A stretch of 48,314 bases of DNA from Acetobacteraceae bacterium. GTDB lineage: Bacteria; Pseudomonadota; Alphaproteobacteria; Acetobacterales; Acetobacteraceae. Both the position numbers and the translations under genes were made by a program. This document shows, in pieces, positions 31,160-38,443 of this stretch. The stretch is from assembly GCA_027326105.1 (NCBI GenBank), contig DAHWFB010000020.1, positions 1-48,314 of the forward strand. Reading direction: 5' to 3'. The notes under the pieces are model-generated. The model searched no databases and was not told the origin of the DNA. It worked only from the letters and a program-made list of their open reading frames with translations. How positions within the stretch are numbered: the first letter of the stretch is position 1; each line of letters begins with the position of its first letter.

Positions 31160-31531
31160 ATGGAACTGTTCCTCTACGGCAGCCTGCTCGATCCGCGCAC
31201 GCTCGAACGCCGCAGCGGTGTGCCCGGCCTCGCCCGCCGCCTGCGCCCGGCGCAGATTCTGGGTTGGCGGCGGGTGGTGCCGCCAGGCCGGCGCTATCCG
31301 AGCCTGGGCCGCGTTCGTCGCGGGCGGGTGGATGGCGCGCTCCTCGCTCTGCCCGCGGGCGCCCTCGCCCGGCTGATCGCCTACGAGGGAGCCTATTACC
31401 GGATGGTACGGCTGATCACCGAGGAGGCATCGAGACCGCGGGCGGCCCACGCCTTCATCGCCAGCGCCCGCACGGAAAGGCGCTGGCGAAGCCGGGCGAT
31501 CAGCCCCTCCCCGTCGAACTTCGCCCCATAG
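31160..31531 (+). CDS. Gamma-glutamylcyclotransferase-like (AIG2 fold) protein
   Basis: A 123-residue protein of the GGCT/AIG2-like fold. The defining YGSL is near the start (ELFLYGSLLDPRTLERR) and a candidate catalytic Glu lies in LIAYEGAYYRMV. Known members cyclise gamma-glutamyl amines or peptides to 5-oxoproline; the substrate here is unknown. I start at ATG 31160; the track ORF begins inside the upstream gene and crosses the AT-rich island. No strong ribosome site is visible (GGCCGGTGGC). The 3' end overlaps convergent cheA by 32 bases. Confidence 0.8.
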   Translation: MELFLYGSLLDPRTLERRSGVPGLARRLRPAQILGWRRVVPPGRRYPSLGRVRRGRVDGALLALPAGALARLIAYEGAYYRMVRLITEEASRPRAAHAFIASARTERRWRSRAISPSPSNFAP

Positions 31532-33167
31532 CCGGTGCGCCGGGCACCCCGGCGGCCGCCGCGCGTCGCTGCTCGGCCTGGGCAGCGAGGCCGCCAGCGC
31601 GGGCGATGCCATGGGGGTCGAGGACCATCGCCGCCGAGCCGTCGCGGAGAACGGTGTTGCCGGCGAACATGGTGATGGCGCGCAGAATGGGCGCGCCCGG
31701 CTTGACCACGACCTCCTCGGGTTCGAACACCCGATCGACGAGGACGCCGATCCTGCTCGGGCCCACCTGGACGACGACGATGCTCCGCTGTTCGCTTTCC
31801 TCGCCGCCGCCCTCGATCTGCAACAGCGAGTCGAGGCTGACCAGCGGCCACAGCTGGTTGCGCAGGCGCAGCAACGGAGCCGCAACGATGCACTCGATCG
31901 GGCTCTCCGCACCGGGTCCGCCGGGCACCAGCGCGAGCACGTTGACCCGCGGGATGGCGAAGCGTTCGCCACCCGATTCGACGATCAGGGCCGATACCAC
32001 GGCCAGCGTCGTCGGAATCCTGATGGTAAAGACGGTGCCCTCGCCCACCACCGATTCGACGTCGAAGGTGCCACCGATCGTCCCGATGCTGGTGCTGACC
32101 GCGTCCAGCGCGGCACCGCCCCCGCAGACCCCGCCGGCGGCAGCGACGGTGGCGAGCCCGGGGGCGAGCGACCCGGCGCGGGTCTTCTCCAATCCCAGCC
32201 CGCGCCCGTCATCGGCGATCTCGAACACGACGTGGCCGCCGACGTGATAGGCGGTCAGCGTGATCCGGCCGGCTTCCGGCTTGCCGCGGCCGCGTCGCTG
32301 GGCCGGCCCTTCGATCCCGTGTTGGGCGGAGTAGCGCACCAACGCGGCGAGCGGATCCTTGATCCGCTCGACCAGCGGGTGGTCCAGTCCGGTCTCGGCA
32401 CCGATCATGGTGAAATCGATCTTCCTGCCCAGCCCGCGCTCGAGGTCGCGCACCAGCCCGGGAAGCTGGTTCCAGGCGTTGCCGACCGGCTGCATGCGCG
32501 CCTTCATCACCACGGCCTGCAACTCGGCGGTGATCTGGCCGAGGCGCCGCAGCGGAGTAGCGAGGCTTTCGCTCTGCTGGGTGCGCAGGAGCGGGAGCAG
32601 TTGGTTGCGGGTGAGCACGAGTTCGCTCATCCGCGTCATCAGATCCTCGAGCACCTCGACTGCGACGCAGACCGTCCGGCTGCTTGTCCCGTCCGGGACG
32701 GCAGGCGTCCCGGCCGCCGGTTGCGTCGCCGCAGGCGCGGCGGAAGCGGCCGCGGCGGCCGGGGCGGGGCTCGCCCCGGCGGGCACGGTCTCTCCCGCCG
32801 CGAGGGCATCGAGTGCCGCGACCAGCGCCCGGTCGTCGCCCGCCGCCTCGGCCGCGGTCTCGGTGAACCCGGAAATAATCTCCCGGATGCGCCCGGACAT
32901 GGAGCGGATGAGGCCGAGCGTGTCCGCCGAGGCGGCGAGCTCGCCGTCGCACATCCGCCGGAGCACTTTTTCCCCGGCCTGGGCGACCCGTTCGAGCCGC
33001 GCCAACCCGAGCACGCCGCAGGCCCATTTGATCGAGTGGACAGGGCGGACGATCCGGGAAAGCGTGGCGGCGTCGCCGGGAGCGGCTTCGAGCTTGCCCA
33101 GCGCAACGTCAAGCTCGTCGAGATGTTCCTTCGCCTCCGCGAGGAAATCCAGCAGCAGGTCGTCCAT
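31500..33167 (-). CDS. CheA-like chemotaxis histidine kinase with degenerate ATP-binding boxes
   Basis: A 555-residue CheA homologue starting at ATG 33167 (GGTGGAGCG upstream). The Hpt domain keeps the phospho-acceptor, about H44 in VHSIKW, although KG is changed to KW. A low-complexity Ala/Pro linker (residues 128-160) replaces a P2 domain. The dimerisation region (MTRMSELVLTRNQLLPLL) and MKARMQPVGNAW are normal. The ATPase is eroded: the N-box reads DPLAALVRYSAQHGIE, with Tyr (about 279) in place of Asn; the F-box reads LAPGLAT; and G2 reads GGGAALD instead of GRGVGMD. About 20 residues of the lid are missing. The CheW-like P5 domain is intact. It follows ptsI on the same strand. Confidence 0.88.
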   Translation of the reverse strand: MDDLLLDFLAEAKEHLDELDVALGKLEAAPGDAATLSRIVRPVHSIKWACGVLGLARLERVAQAGEKVLRRMCDGELAASADTLGLIRSMSGRIREIISGFTETAAEAAGDDRALVAALDALAAGETVPAGASPAPAAAAASAAPAATQPAAGTPAVPDGTSSRTVCVAVEVLEDLMTRMSELVLTRNQLLPLLRTQQSESLATPLRRLGQITAELQAVVMKARMQPVGNAWNQLPGLVRDLERGLGRKIDFTMIGAETGLDHPLVERIKDPLAALVRYSAQHGIEGPAQRRGRGKPEAGRITLTAYHVGGHVVFEIADDGRGLGLEKTRAGSLAPGLATVAAAGGVCGGGAALDAVSTSIGTIGGTFDVESVVGEGTVFTIRIPTTLAVVSALIVESGGERFAIPRVNVLALVPGGPGAESPIECIVAAPLLRLRNQLWPLVSLDSLLQIEGGGEESEQRSIVVVQVGPSRIGVLVDRVFEPEEVVVKPGAPILRAITMFAGNTVLRDGSAAMVLDPHGIARAGGLAAQAEQRRAAAAGVPGAPAMGRSSTGRG

Positions 33168-33239
33168 CGCACGCTCCACCGCACAGGGGCAGGGACGAGA
33201 TTGCGCCGTGGTGCACCAAGATTCGGTAAACACGCAGCC

Positions 33240-33284
33240 GCATGCAGCCGGGGCGCATGCAGCGGGGGCGCATGCAGCGGGGGC
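33240..33284. repeat. 15-bp tandem repeat, three copies, between ptsI and cheA
   Basis: GCATGCAGCCGGGGC once and GCATGCAGCGGGGGC twice, each beginning with the palindrome GCATGC. The array sits in the 121-base gap upstream of cheA. In the track's extended cheA ORF it would encode repeated AACAP, but that extension also lacks a good start. Confidence 0.9.
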
Positions 33285-33288
33285 GCCA

Positions 33289-35142
33289 TCAGCCCGGGCC
33301 GGAGCCTCCTTGCGCCGCGGCGAGATGGGCGCGGATGCGGGCAGGGTCGGATTCATCCATCACCCGCCGTGCCAGCCGCACCGCGCCTTCGATCGAGGCC
33401 GCCCGCACCGCCTGCTTCACCCGCGGCACGGCGGGTGCGTTGATGCTGAAGCGACGCAGCCCGAGCCCGAGCAGAAGGGCGGTGAAGGCCGGGTTCGCTC
33501 CCATCTCGCCGCACACCGAAACCGGCTTGCGCATGCGCAGGCCGGCCTCGGTCGCGAACTGCACCAGTCGCAGCACGGCCGGATGGAGGGGGTCGTAGAG
33601 CCCGGCGAGCTCCGCCGCCCCGCGATCGACGGCAAGGGTATACATGGACAGATCGTTGGTGCCGATGGCCAGGAAGTCGGCCTCGAGGGCGAGCGCATCG
33701 GCGGCGAGTGCGGCCCCCGGGGTCTCGATCATCACCCCGAGCGGGGGCAGGCGCTCGGGGATGCGCTCGCCGCGCCGGCGCAGGCGCCGCGCCACCCGCT
33801 CGTAGATCGCCCGCGCCTGGTGCAGCTCCGACAGGTGGGTGATCATCGGCAGCAGCACCGAGGTCGGCCCGGCCACCGCGGCACGCAGGATGGCCGCGAG
33901 CTGGGTCTCGAACAGCGCCGGCGCCCGCAGCAGAAGGCGGATGCCACGCAAGCCCAGCGCCGGATTGATCTCCCGCGCCTCGGCAACGACGCCGGCGGCA
34001 GCGAGCGCGTCGATCTCCTTCTCCCCGCCCCAGTCGAGCACGCGGATGGTCACCGGGTCAGGCGCGATCGCCTCGATGATGCTGCGATAGACCGCAGTCT
34101 GCGCATCCTCGTCGGGCAGGCCCTCGCGGTTCATGAACAGGAACTCGCTGCGCAGGAGCCCGATGCCGTGCGCGCCCGATGCGGTGACGAGCGGCAGCTC
34201 GGCGGGGATCTCGAGATTGGCCTGGAGCATCACCACCGCCCCGTCGGTGGTCACCGCGGGCAGCCGGCGCAGGCGGGCGAGGCGCTGGTTCTCGCGGGCA
34301 TAGGCGCTGGCCGCGCGGCGCGCCGCGGCGAGCCGCGGCGGTGAAGGGTCGAGCACCACCTGGCCGGCGCCCCCATCCACCAGCACGACCTGCCCCGGGC
34401 GCGCCGCCGCCGCCAGCCCGGCGACCCCGAGCACCGCGGGCACGCCGAGCGCGCGCAGCATGATCGCGGTATGGCCCTCCGCGCCGCCCTCCTCGGTGGC
34501 GACGCCGGCGAGCCGCCCGGGATCGAGCAGCGCCGCATCGGCCGGGCGCAGCGCCTCCGCCACCAGCACCGCGCCCTCGGGCAGGCCGGCGAAGTTCTGG
34601 AACGGCTGGCGGGTGAGATTGCGCAGGATACGGGCGGCGATCTCCCGCACCTCCGCCGCCCGCCGCTCCTGCGCCGCCCGGTCGGGGTCTTCCATGGCGA
34701 GGATAATGGCGCAGATCGCCTCCGCCTCCTCGGCGACGGCGCTCTCGGCGCGGATCAGGGTGGTGGCGATGCGCGCCCGCGCCCCGCGCAGCAGGCGCGA
34801 GCCGTCGAGCATGCGCAGATAGGCCTCGATCAGCGGCGCCAGTTCGCGGCTGCCCTCCTCGGGCAGCGCGTCGAGTCGGGCGCGCAGCTTGAGCAATTGC
34901 CTGCGCGAGCGCGCCACCGCCTCCTCGAGCCGCGCACCCTCGGCGGCGATGTCGGCAGCGACGATCTTCTGGCGGGTGACGGTGACGGCGGGCTCGGCGG
35001 CTCCGAACACCGGCCCGATGCCGATCCCCGGAGCGATCGCGATGCCGGCGAACACCCGCTCGCCCGGCGGTGCCGGCGCGGCCGCGGGCGGCGAGCGCGG
35101 GGCCGGACGCGGCGAGGGGGCGGGCGGGTCAGTCCTGCTCAT
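33289..35142 (-). CDS. ptsI: PTS enzyme I (PEP-protein phosphotransferase)
   Basis: A 617-residue enzyme I that takes phosphate from PEP and passes it to HPr. After a Pro-rich leader comes FAGIAIAPGIGIGPVF. The active His is in GGAEGHTAIMLRALGVPAVLG. The C-terminal PEP-binding barrel shows GIGLLRSEFLFM, DWGGEKE, NPALGLRGIRL, MIETPGAAL, FLAIGTNDLSMYTLAVDR and SVCGEMGANP, where the Cys is catalytic. There is no N-terminal GAF domain, so it is EI-like in layout rather than classical PtsP. No sugar permease is near, which suggests a regulatory PTS. The start overlaps the end of ptsH by 14 bases. Confidence 0.95.
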   Translation of the reverse strand: MSRTDPPAPSPRPAPRSPPAAAPAPPGERVFAGIAIAPGIGIGPVFGAAEPAVTVTRQKIVAADIAAEGARLEEAVARSRRQLLKLRARLDALPEEGSRELAPLIEAYLRMLDGSRLLRGARARIATTLIRAESAVAEEAEAICAIILAMEDPDRAAQERRAAEVREIAARILRNLTRQPFQNFAGLPEGAVLVAEALRPADAALLDPGRLAGVATEEGGAEGHTAIMLRALGVPAVLGVAGLAAAARPGQVVLVDGGAGQVVLDPSPPRLAAARRAASAYARENQRLARLRRLPAVTTDGAVVMLQANLEIPAELPLVTASGAHGIGLLRSEFLFMNREGLPDEDAQTAVYRSIIEAIAPDPVTIRVLDWGGEKEIDALAAAGVVAEAREINPALGLRGIRLLLRAPALFETQLAAILRAAVAGPTSVLLPMITHLSELHQARAIYERVARRLRRRGERIPERLPPLGVMIETPGAALAADALALEADFLAIGTNDLSMYTLAVDRGAAELAGLYDPLHPAVLRLVQFATEAGLRMRKPVSVCGEMGANPAFTALLLGLGLRRFSINAPAVPRVKQAVRAASIEGAVRLARRVMDESDPARIRAHLAAAQGGSGPG

Positions 35143-35464
35143 CGAACCCGGCCTCGATCAGGGCGGCGAGCGCCTCGAGAGCCGCCTTGGCATCCCAGCC
35201 CTCGGCGCGCAGCGTGACTTCGCTGCCGCAACCGGCGCCGAGCATCATCAGCCCCATGATGGAGCGGGCGGAGACCGACTGCCCGTCCTTCGCCACCTCG
35301 ACCGCCGCCTCGAAGCGTTCGGCGAGCATCACGAATCGGGCGGCGGCGCGGGCGTGCAGGCCGCGGCGGTTGACGATCCGCACTTGTTGGGAGAGCGCCG
35401 GCTGGCCGCCTTCCGCGGGCGGGGTCGGCGCGCCGGAACCGGTTTCGCCGATCGGCGGACTCAT
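35129..35464 (-). CDS. ptsH: HPr phosphocarrier protein
   Basis: A 111-residue HPr with an extra 22-residue Gly/Pro-rich leader. The EI-phosphorylated His is in NRRGLHARAAARFV, and the HprK-target Ser is in VSARSIMGLMMLGAG. Both sites are intact, consistent with hprK in the same operon. HPr shuttles phosphate from EI to EIIA-Man and signals through Ser phosphorylation. The start overlaps the EIIA stop and its 3' end overlaps ptsI, so the three are coupled. An internal Met before QVRIVNR is lacking, so the leader may be real. Confidence 0.94.
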   Translation of the reverse strand: MSPPIGETGSGAPTPPAEGGQPALSQQVRIVNRRGLHARAAARFVMLAERFEAAVEVAKDGQSVSARSIMGLMMLGAGCGSEVTLRAEGWDAKAALEALAALIEAGFDEQD

Positions 35465-35955
35465 CCGCCGCTGCGAGGGCCGCCGCCCGAGTTGCCACTC
35501 GAGCCGTTGCCCGAGCCGTTGCCCGAGCCATTGGTCGAGCCGCTGGCAGCGGGCCTGCCGCCATTGAGCACGTGGGAGGCGCTGGCGATATATTTGCGCC
35601 CGGCCTCCTCGGCGCAGGAGACCGCCTCGGCGAGGCCCTGGCTCGAGCGCACCTTGGCGAGCTTGACGAGCATCGGCAGATTGACTCCGGCGATCACCTC
35701 GACCCCCTTGCGGTCCATCATCGAGATGGCGAGGTTCGAGGGCGTGCCGCCAAACATGTCGGTCAGCAGCACCACCCCGTCACCGGTATCGACCTTGGCG
35801 ATGGTGGCCTCGATATCGGCACGGCGGTTCTCCATGTCGTCCTCGGGCCCGATGCAGATGGTGGCGACGTTGCGCTGGGCGCCGACGACATGCTCCATCG
35901 CCTTGCGCAATTCCTCGGCGAGGCGGCCGTGGGTCACGAGCACGAGCCCGATCAT
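35461..35955 (-). CDS. PTS EIIA component, mannose family
   Basis: A 164-residue EIIA of the mannose (PTSman) class. The phosphorylated His is in MIGLVLVTHGRLAEEL, and VVLLTDMFGGTPSNLAISMM is the family signature. No IIB, IIC or IID is nearby, so it is probably a regulatory output of the HPr relay, as in other alphaproteobacteria. The domain ends near residue 135. The rest is a Gly/Ser/Asn-rich tail (GSTNGSGNGSGNGSSGNSGG) encoded by a 12-bp tandem repeat. It begins nine bases after the rapZ stop and overlaps ptsH by four bases. Confidence 0.93.
   Translation of the reverse strand: MIGLVLVTHGRLAEELRKAMEHVVGAQRNVATICIGPEDDMENRRADIEATIAKVDTGDGVVLLTDMFGGTPSNLAISMMDRKGVEVIAGVNLPMLVKLAKVRSSQGLAEAVSCAEEAGRKYIASASHVLNGGRPAASGSTNGSGNGSGNGSSGNSGGGPRSGG
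35500..35547. repeat. 12-bp tandem repeat, four copies, in EIIA tail
   Basis: CGAGCCGTTGCC twice exactly, then CGAGCCATTGGT and CGAGCCGCTGGC. All are in frame and encode the Gly/Ser/Asn tail of EIIA. Copy changes would alter only the tail length. Confidence 0.88.
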
Positions 35956-35964
35956 CGCCGCTGC

Positions 35965-36870
35965 TCAGCGGCCCGCGGGCGCGAGCCCGGCGTGGGGAGC
36001 GGTCTCGGAAGCGCCGTCTCGGGAAAGTTCACGATGGGTCACGCTTACACGCCAGCCGGAGGCCGCAAGATGGGATGCCAGGGTTTCGACGAGATGAACC
36101 GACCGGTGGCGCCCTCCCGAACACCCGATCGCAATCGTCACATATTTCTTGCCCTCTTGGACGAAGCGAGGCAAGAGCAACCCAAGCAGATCGTCGATCA
36201 TTCCCCGATAGCGCGCGAAATCCGGGTCCGATTCGATGAAATCCGCAACTTCCGGATCCAGCCCGGTTCTCGTACGCAATTTCGGGTCGTAGAACGGGTT
36301 GCGCAGAAACCGCGCATCCAGCACCAGGTCGGCCTCGCGCGGCAGCCCGGCGGGATAGGCGAACGAGACCAGCGCGATGGCGGGCGCCGCCTCGGCGACG
36401 GCCGCGAAGCGCGCCTCGACCAGCCGGCGCAGCGCCGCGATCGGCAGTTCGGAGGTATCGATCACGACATCGGCCGCGGCGCGCAAGGGCGCGGTCAGCG
36501 CCGACTCGGCCGCGATCCCCTCGCTCACCCGCCCGGCGGGGGCGAGGGGATGGCGGCGGCGGGTCTCGGTGAAGCGGCGCAGCAGTACGCTCTCCTCCGC
36601 CCAGGCATAGACGAGTTCGGCGCGCAGCCCGGCGCGCTCCCTCAGCCGTGCCAGCGTCGCCAGCACGGCGGCGGGGTCGAAGCCGCGGCTGCGGATATCG
36701 ACGCCGATGCCGAGCCCCGCGCTGCCGCGCCCGACCAGCGATTCGATCATCGCGAGCGGCGGATTGTCCACCGTCTCATAGCCGACATCCTCGAGGGCGC
36801 GCAAAATGGAGCCGCGTCCGGCGCCGGACAGTCCGCTCACCAGCACCACCCGCGAGGACGCGCCGCTCAC
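35965..36870 (-). CDS. rapZ: RapZ-family RNase adapter / nucleotide-binding protein
   Basis: A 301-residue RapZ/YvcJ family protein. The N-terminal P-loop reads VLVSGLSGAGRGSILRALED, where the usual GK(S/T) is GRGS. The YETVDNPPLAMI segment and VDIRSRGF are typical. The C-terminal RNA/sugar-binding domain has DLVLDARFLRNPFY, and CSGGRHRSVHLVETLA, which ends the conserved core. E. coli RapZ guides GlmY/GlmZ sRNAs to RNase E; in alphaproteobacteria the role is less clear. It is between hprK (ATGA overlap) and EIIA-Man, the usual location in this class. Confidence 0.94.
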   Translation of the reverse strand: MSGASSRVVLVSGLSGAGRGSILRALEDVGYETVDNPPLAMIESLVGRGSAGLGIGVDIRSRGFDPAAVLATLARLRERAGLRAELVYAWAEESVLLRRFTETRRRHPLAPAGRVSEGIAAESALTAPLRAAADVVIDTSELPIAALRRLVEARFAAVAEAAPAIALVSFAYPAGLPREADLVLDARFLRNPFYDPKLRTRTGLDPEVADFIESDPDFARYRGMIDDLLGLLLPRFVQEGKKYVTIAIGCSGGRHRSVHLVETLASHLAASGWRVSVTHRELSRDGASETAPHAGLAPAGR

Positions 36871-37322
36871 GGGAGCGCTGCCAGGGCACCCGCGACCGCG
36901 CTCGCCCGCCCGGTCGCCGCGGCGAAGGCAAGCGCCAGCCGGGCCGGGGCGGAGGGGGCGAACGGGTCGAGCGCGATCACCGGCAGCCCGAGCGCGGGAT
37001 GGCGGCGCGGCTCGGGCAGGCGCGCCGCCGCGGTCCCGAGTTCGGCGGCCAGCACGAGCCGCACGTCGGTCCGGAAGGGCAGGCGGAAGATGCCGAGCCC
37101 GCGCACTTCGAGCAGCCCGGCGAGTGCCGCCGGCGCCCGCGCCCGGCCCGCTTCGATGTCCACCCGATCGTCGGCGACGAGCAGGAATCCATGGTCGAGC
37201 AGCCGGAGCGCGAGATCGGATTTTCCCGCACCCGCAGAACCGAGCAGAAGAAGCCCCTCGTCGTCCCGGGCCAGGCAGGTGGCGTGGAGTTGCATTGCGG
37301 CCGGAATGTGGCCCTTCCCCAT
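36867..37322 (-). CDS. hprK: HPr kinase/phosphorylase, short alphaproteobacterial form
   Basis: A 151-residue HprK consisting only of the C-terminal kinase domain, as in other alphaproteobacteria. The P-loop is LLGSAGAGKSDLALRLL, LVADDRVDIE follows, and the signature LLEVRGLGIFRLPF is present. It phosphorylates and dephosphorylates Ser in HPr. The start may be ATG 37322 or ATG 37295 (MQLHATCLA). It overlaps rapZ by four bases and starts 34 bases after hemF, where a ChvG/ChvI-type two-component system is often found in relatives. Confidence 0.92.
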   Translation of the reverse strand: MGKGHIPAAMQLHATCLARDDEGLLLLGSAGAGKSDLALRLLDHGFLLVADDRVDIEAGRARAPAALAGLLEVRGLGIFRLPFRTDVRLVLAAELGTAAARLPEPRRHPALGLPVIALDPFAPSAPARLALAFAAATGRASAVAGALAALP

Positions 37323-37355
37323 GCGGAAGGGAAGCGCCGGCAGCGAAGAAACCGC

Positions 37356-38264
37356 CTATGGCCAGCGCACCTCGGGCGGCAGGCTCATCAGGATCGCCTC
37401 GGTATTGCCCCCGGTGCGCAGACCGAACAGCGTGCCGCGGTCATAGAGCAGGTTGAACTCGACGTAGCGGCCGCGGCGGACCAGCTGGTGCTCGCGCTCC
37501 GCTGCACTCCAGGGCGCGCCCATGCGTCGGCGGACGATGGCGGGATAGGCGGCGAGGAACGCCTCGCCGACGTCGCGGGTGAAGGCGAAATCGGCCGCCG
37601 CGTCCCCGCTCGCGAGGGTGTCGTAGAAGATGCCGCCCAGTCCGCGCGGCTCGCCGCGATGGGGCAGGTAGAAATAGCGGTCGCACCACTCCTTGAAGCG
37701 CGGGTAGAAGGCGGGGTCGGCGCGGTCGCAGGCGGCGCGCAGCGCGGCGTGGAAATCCCCCGCGTCCTCCTGCGCCGCCGCCGCTTCGGGACCCATCGGG
37801 GTGAGGTCGGCGCCGCCCGCGAACCAGCCGCGGGTGGTCACCAGCATGCGGGTGTTGCAGTGCGCCGCGGGCACGCGCGGGCTCTGGGGATGCGCGACGA
37901 TGCTGATCCCCGCCGCCCAGAAGCGCGGATCCTCGGCCGCGCCGGGAATGGAGGCGGCGAATTCGGGTGCGAACCGCCCCCAGACTTCGGAGACGTTGAC
38001 ACCGACCTTCTCGAAAACCCGCCCGCGCAGCACGCGCATCTCCCCGCCCCCGCCCGGCGCGCCGTCTTCGGTCGGCCGCTGCCAGACCCGCCGCTCGAAC
38101 CGCCCCGGCGGACGCTCCGCGAGCGCCGAATCGGGCGCCTCCTCGATCGTCTCGAAGGCGGAGCACAGCCGCTCGCGCAGCGCGGCGAACCAGGCCGCCA
38201 CCCGCGGCTTCAGGGATTCGTGTGCCGGCGGGTCAGCGTCGGCGGCGGGAAGGGCTGGCGGCAT
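37356..38264 (-). CDS. hemF: Coproporphyrinogen III oxidase, oxygen-dependent
   Basis: A 302-residue HemF that turns coproporphyrinogen III into protoporphyrinogen IX with O2 during haem synthesis. Signature stretches are [62 protein letters not shown] (quoted in part as family features) and the closing [24 protein letters not shown] region. I prefer ATG 38264; the track ORF's 22 extra residues cross the divergent promoter region. It is read away from the petBC genes and toward hprK. Confidence 0.94.
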   Translation of the reverse strand: MPPALPAADADPPAHESLKPRVAAWFAALRERLCSAFETIEEAPDSALAERPPGRFERRVWQRPTEDGAPGGGGEMRVLRGRVFEKVGVNVSEVWGRFAPEFAASIPGAAEDPRFWAAGISIVAHPQSPRVPAAHCNTRMLVTTRGWFAGGADLTPMGPEAAAAQEDAGDFHAALRAACDRADPAFYPRFKEWCDRYFYLPHRGEPRGLGGIFYDTLASGDAAADFAFTRDVGEAFLAAYPAIVRRRMGAPWSAAEREHQLVRRGRYVEFNLLYDRGTLFGLRTGGNTEAILMSLPPEVRWP

Positions 38265-38317
38265 GGCGGAACGGTCCACATCGGAGGAAAGCGGGCTCGC
38301 AAGGTGGCCCGGGCATG

Positions 38318-38346
38318 TTGCAGGGCGCAAGTCTCCTCCCTACTAT
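38318..38346 (+). promoter_or_regulatory. Sigma-70-type promoter for petBC
   Basis: TTGCAG, a 17-nt spacer and TACTAT, the best -10 element I see in the window. The predicted start near 38353 leaves a roughly 90-base leader before petB that holds two hairpins. Confidence 0.6.
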
Positions 38347-38360
38347 GCGCCGGTTCGCGT

Positions 38361-38405
38361 CGCACCGGCAGGAGGGTGCGGGTCCGCCGCGCAAGTGTGC
38401 GGCGG
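38361..38405 (+). other. Two adjacent hairpins in the petB leader
   Basis: Hairpin one pairs CGCACC (38361-38366) with GGTGCG (38375-38380). Hairpin two pairs CCGCCGCGCA (38384-38393) with TGTGCGGCGG (38396-38405), with one G-U pair and a very short loop. No T-run follows, so they look like RNA stability or control elements rather than a terminator. Confidence 0.5.
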
Positions 38406-38443
38406 ATCGGGTTGCAGCGACAGGGAACAGGCAGGTTTCGACG

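Noticed and set aside
33240-33284. CRISPR-like array
   Set aside because: The units are direct 15-bp tandem copies with no spacers and no cas genes are present.
33168-33356. 63-residue N-terminal extension of cheA through the 15-bp repeats
   Set aside because: The Hpt domain begins at ATG 33167, which has a ribosome site; the extension is Cys/Ala-rich low complexity.
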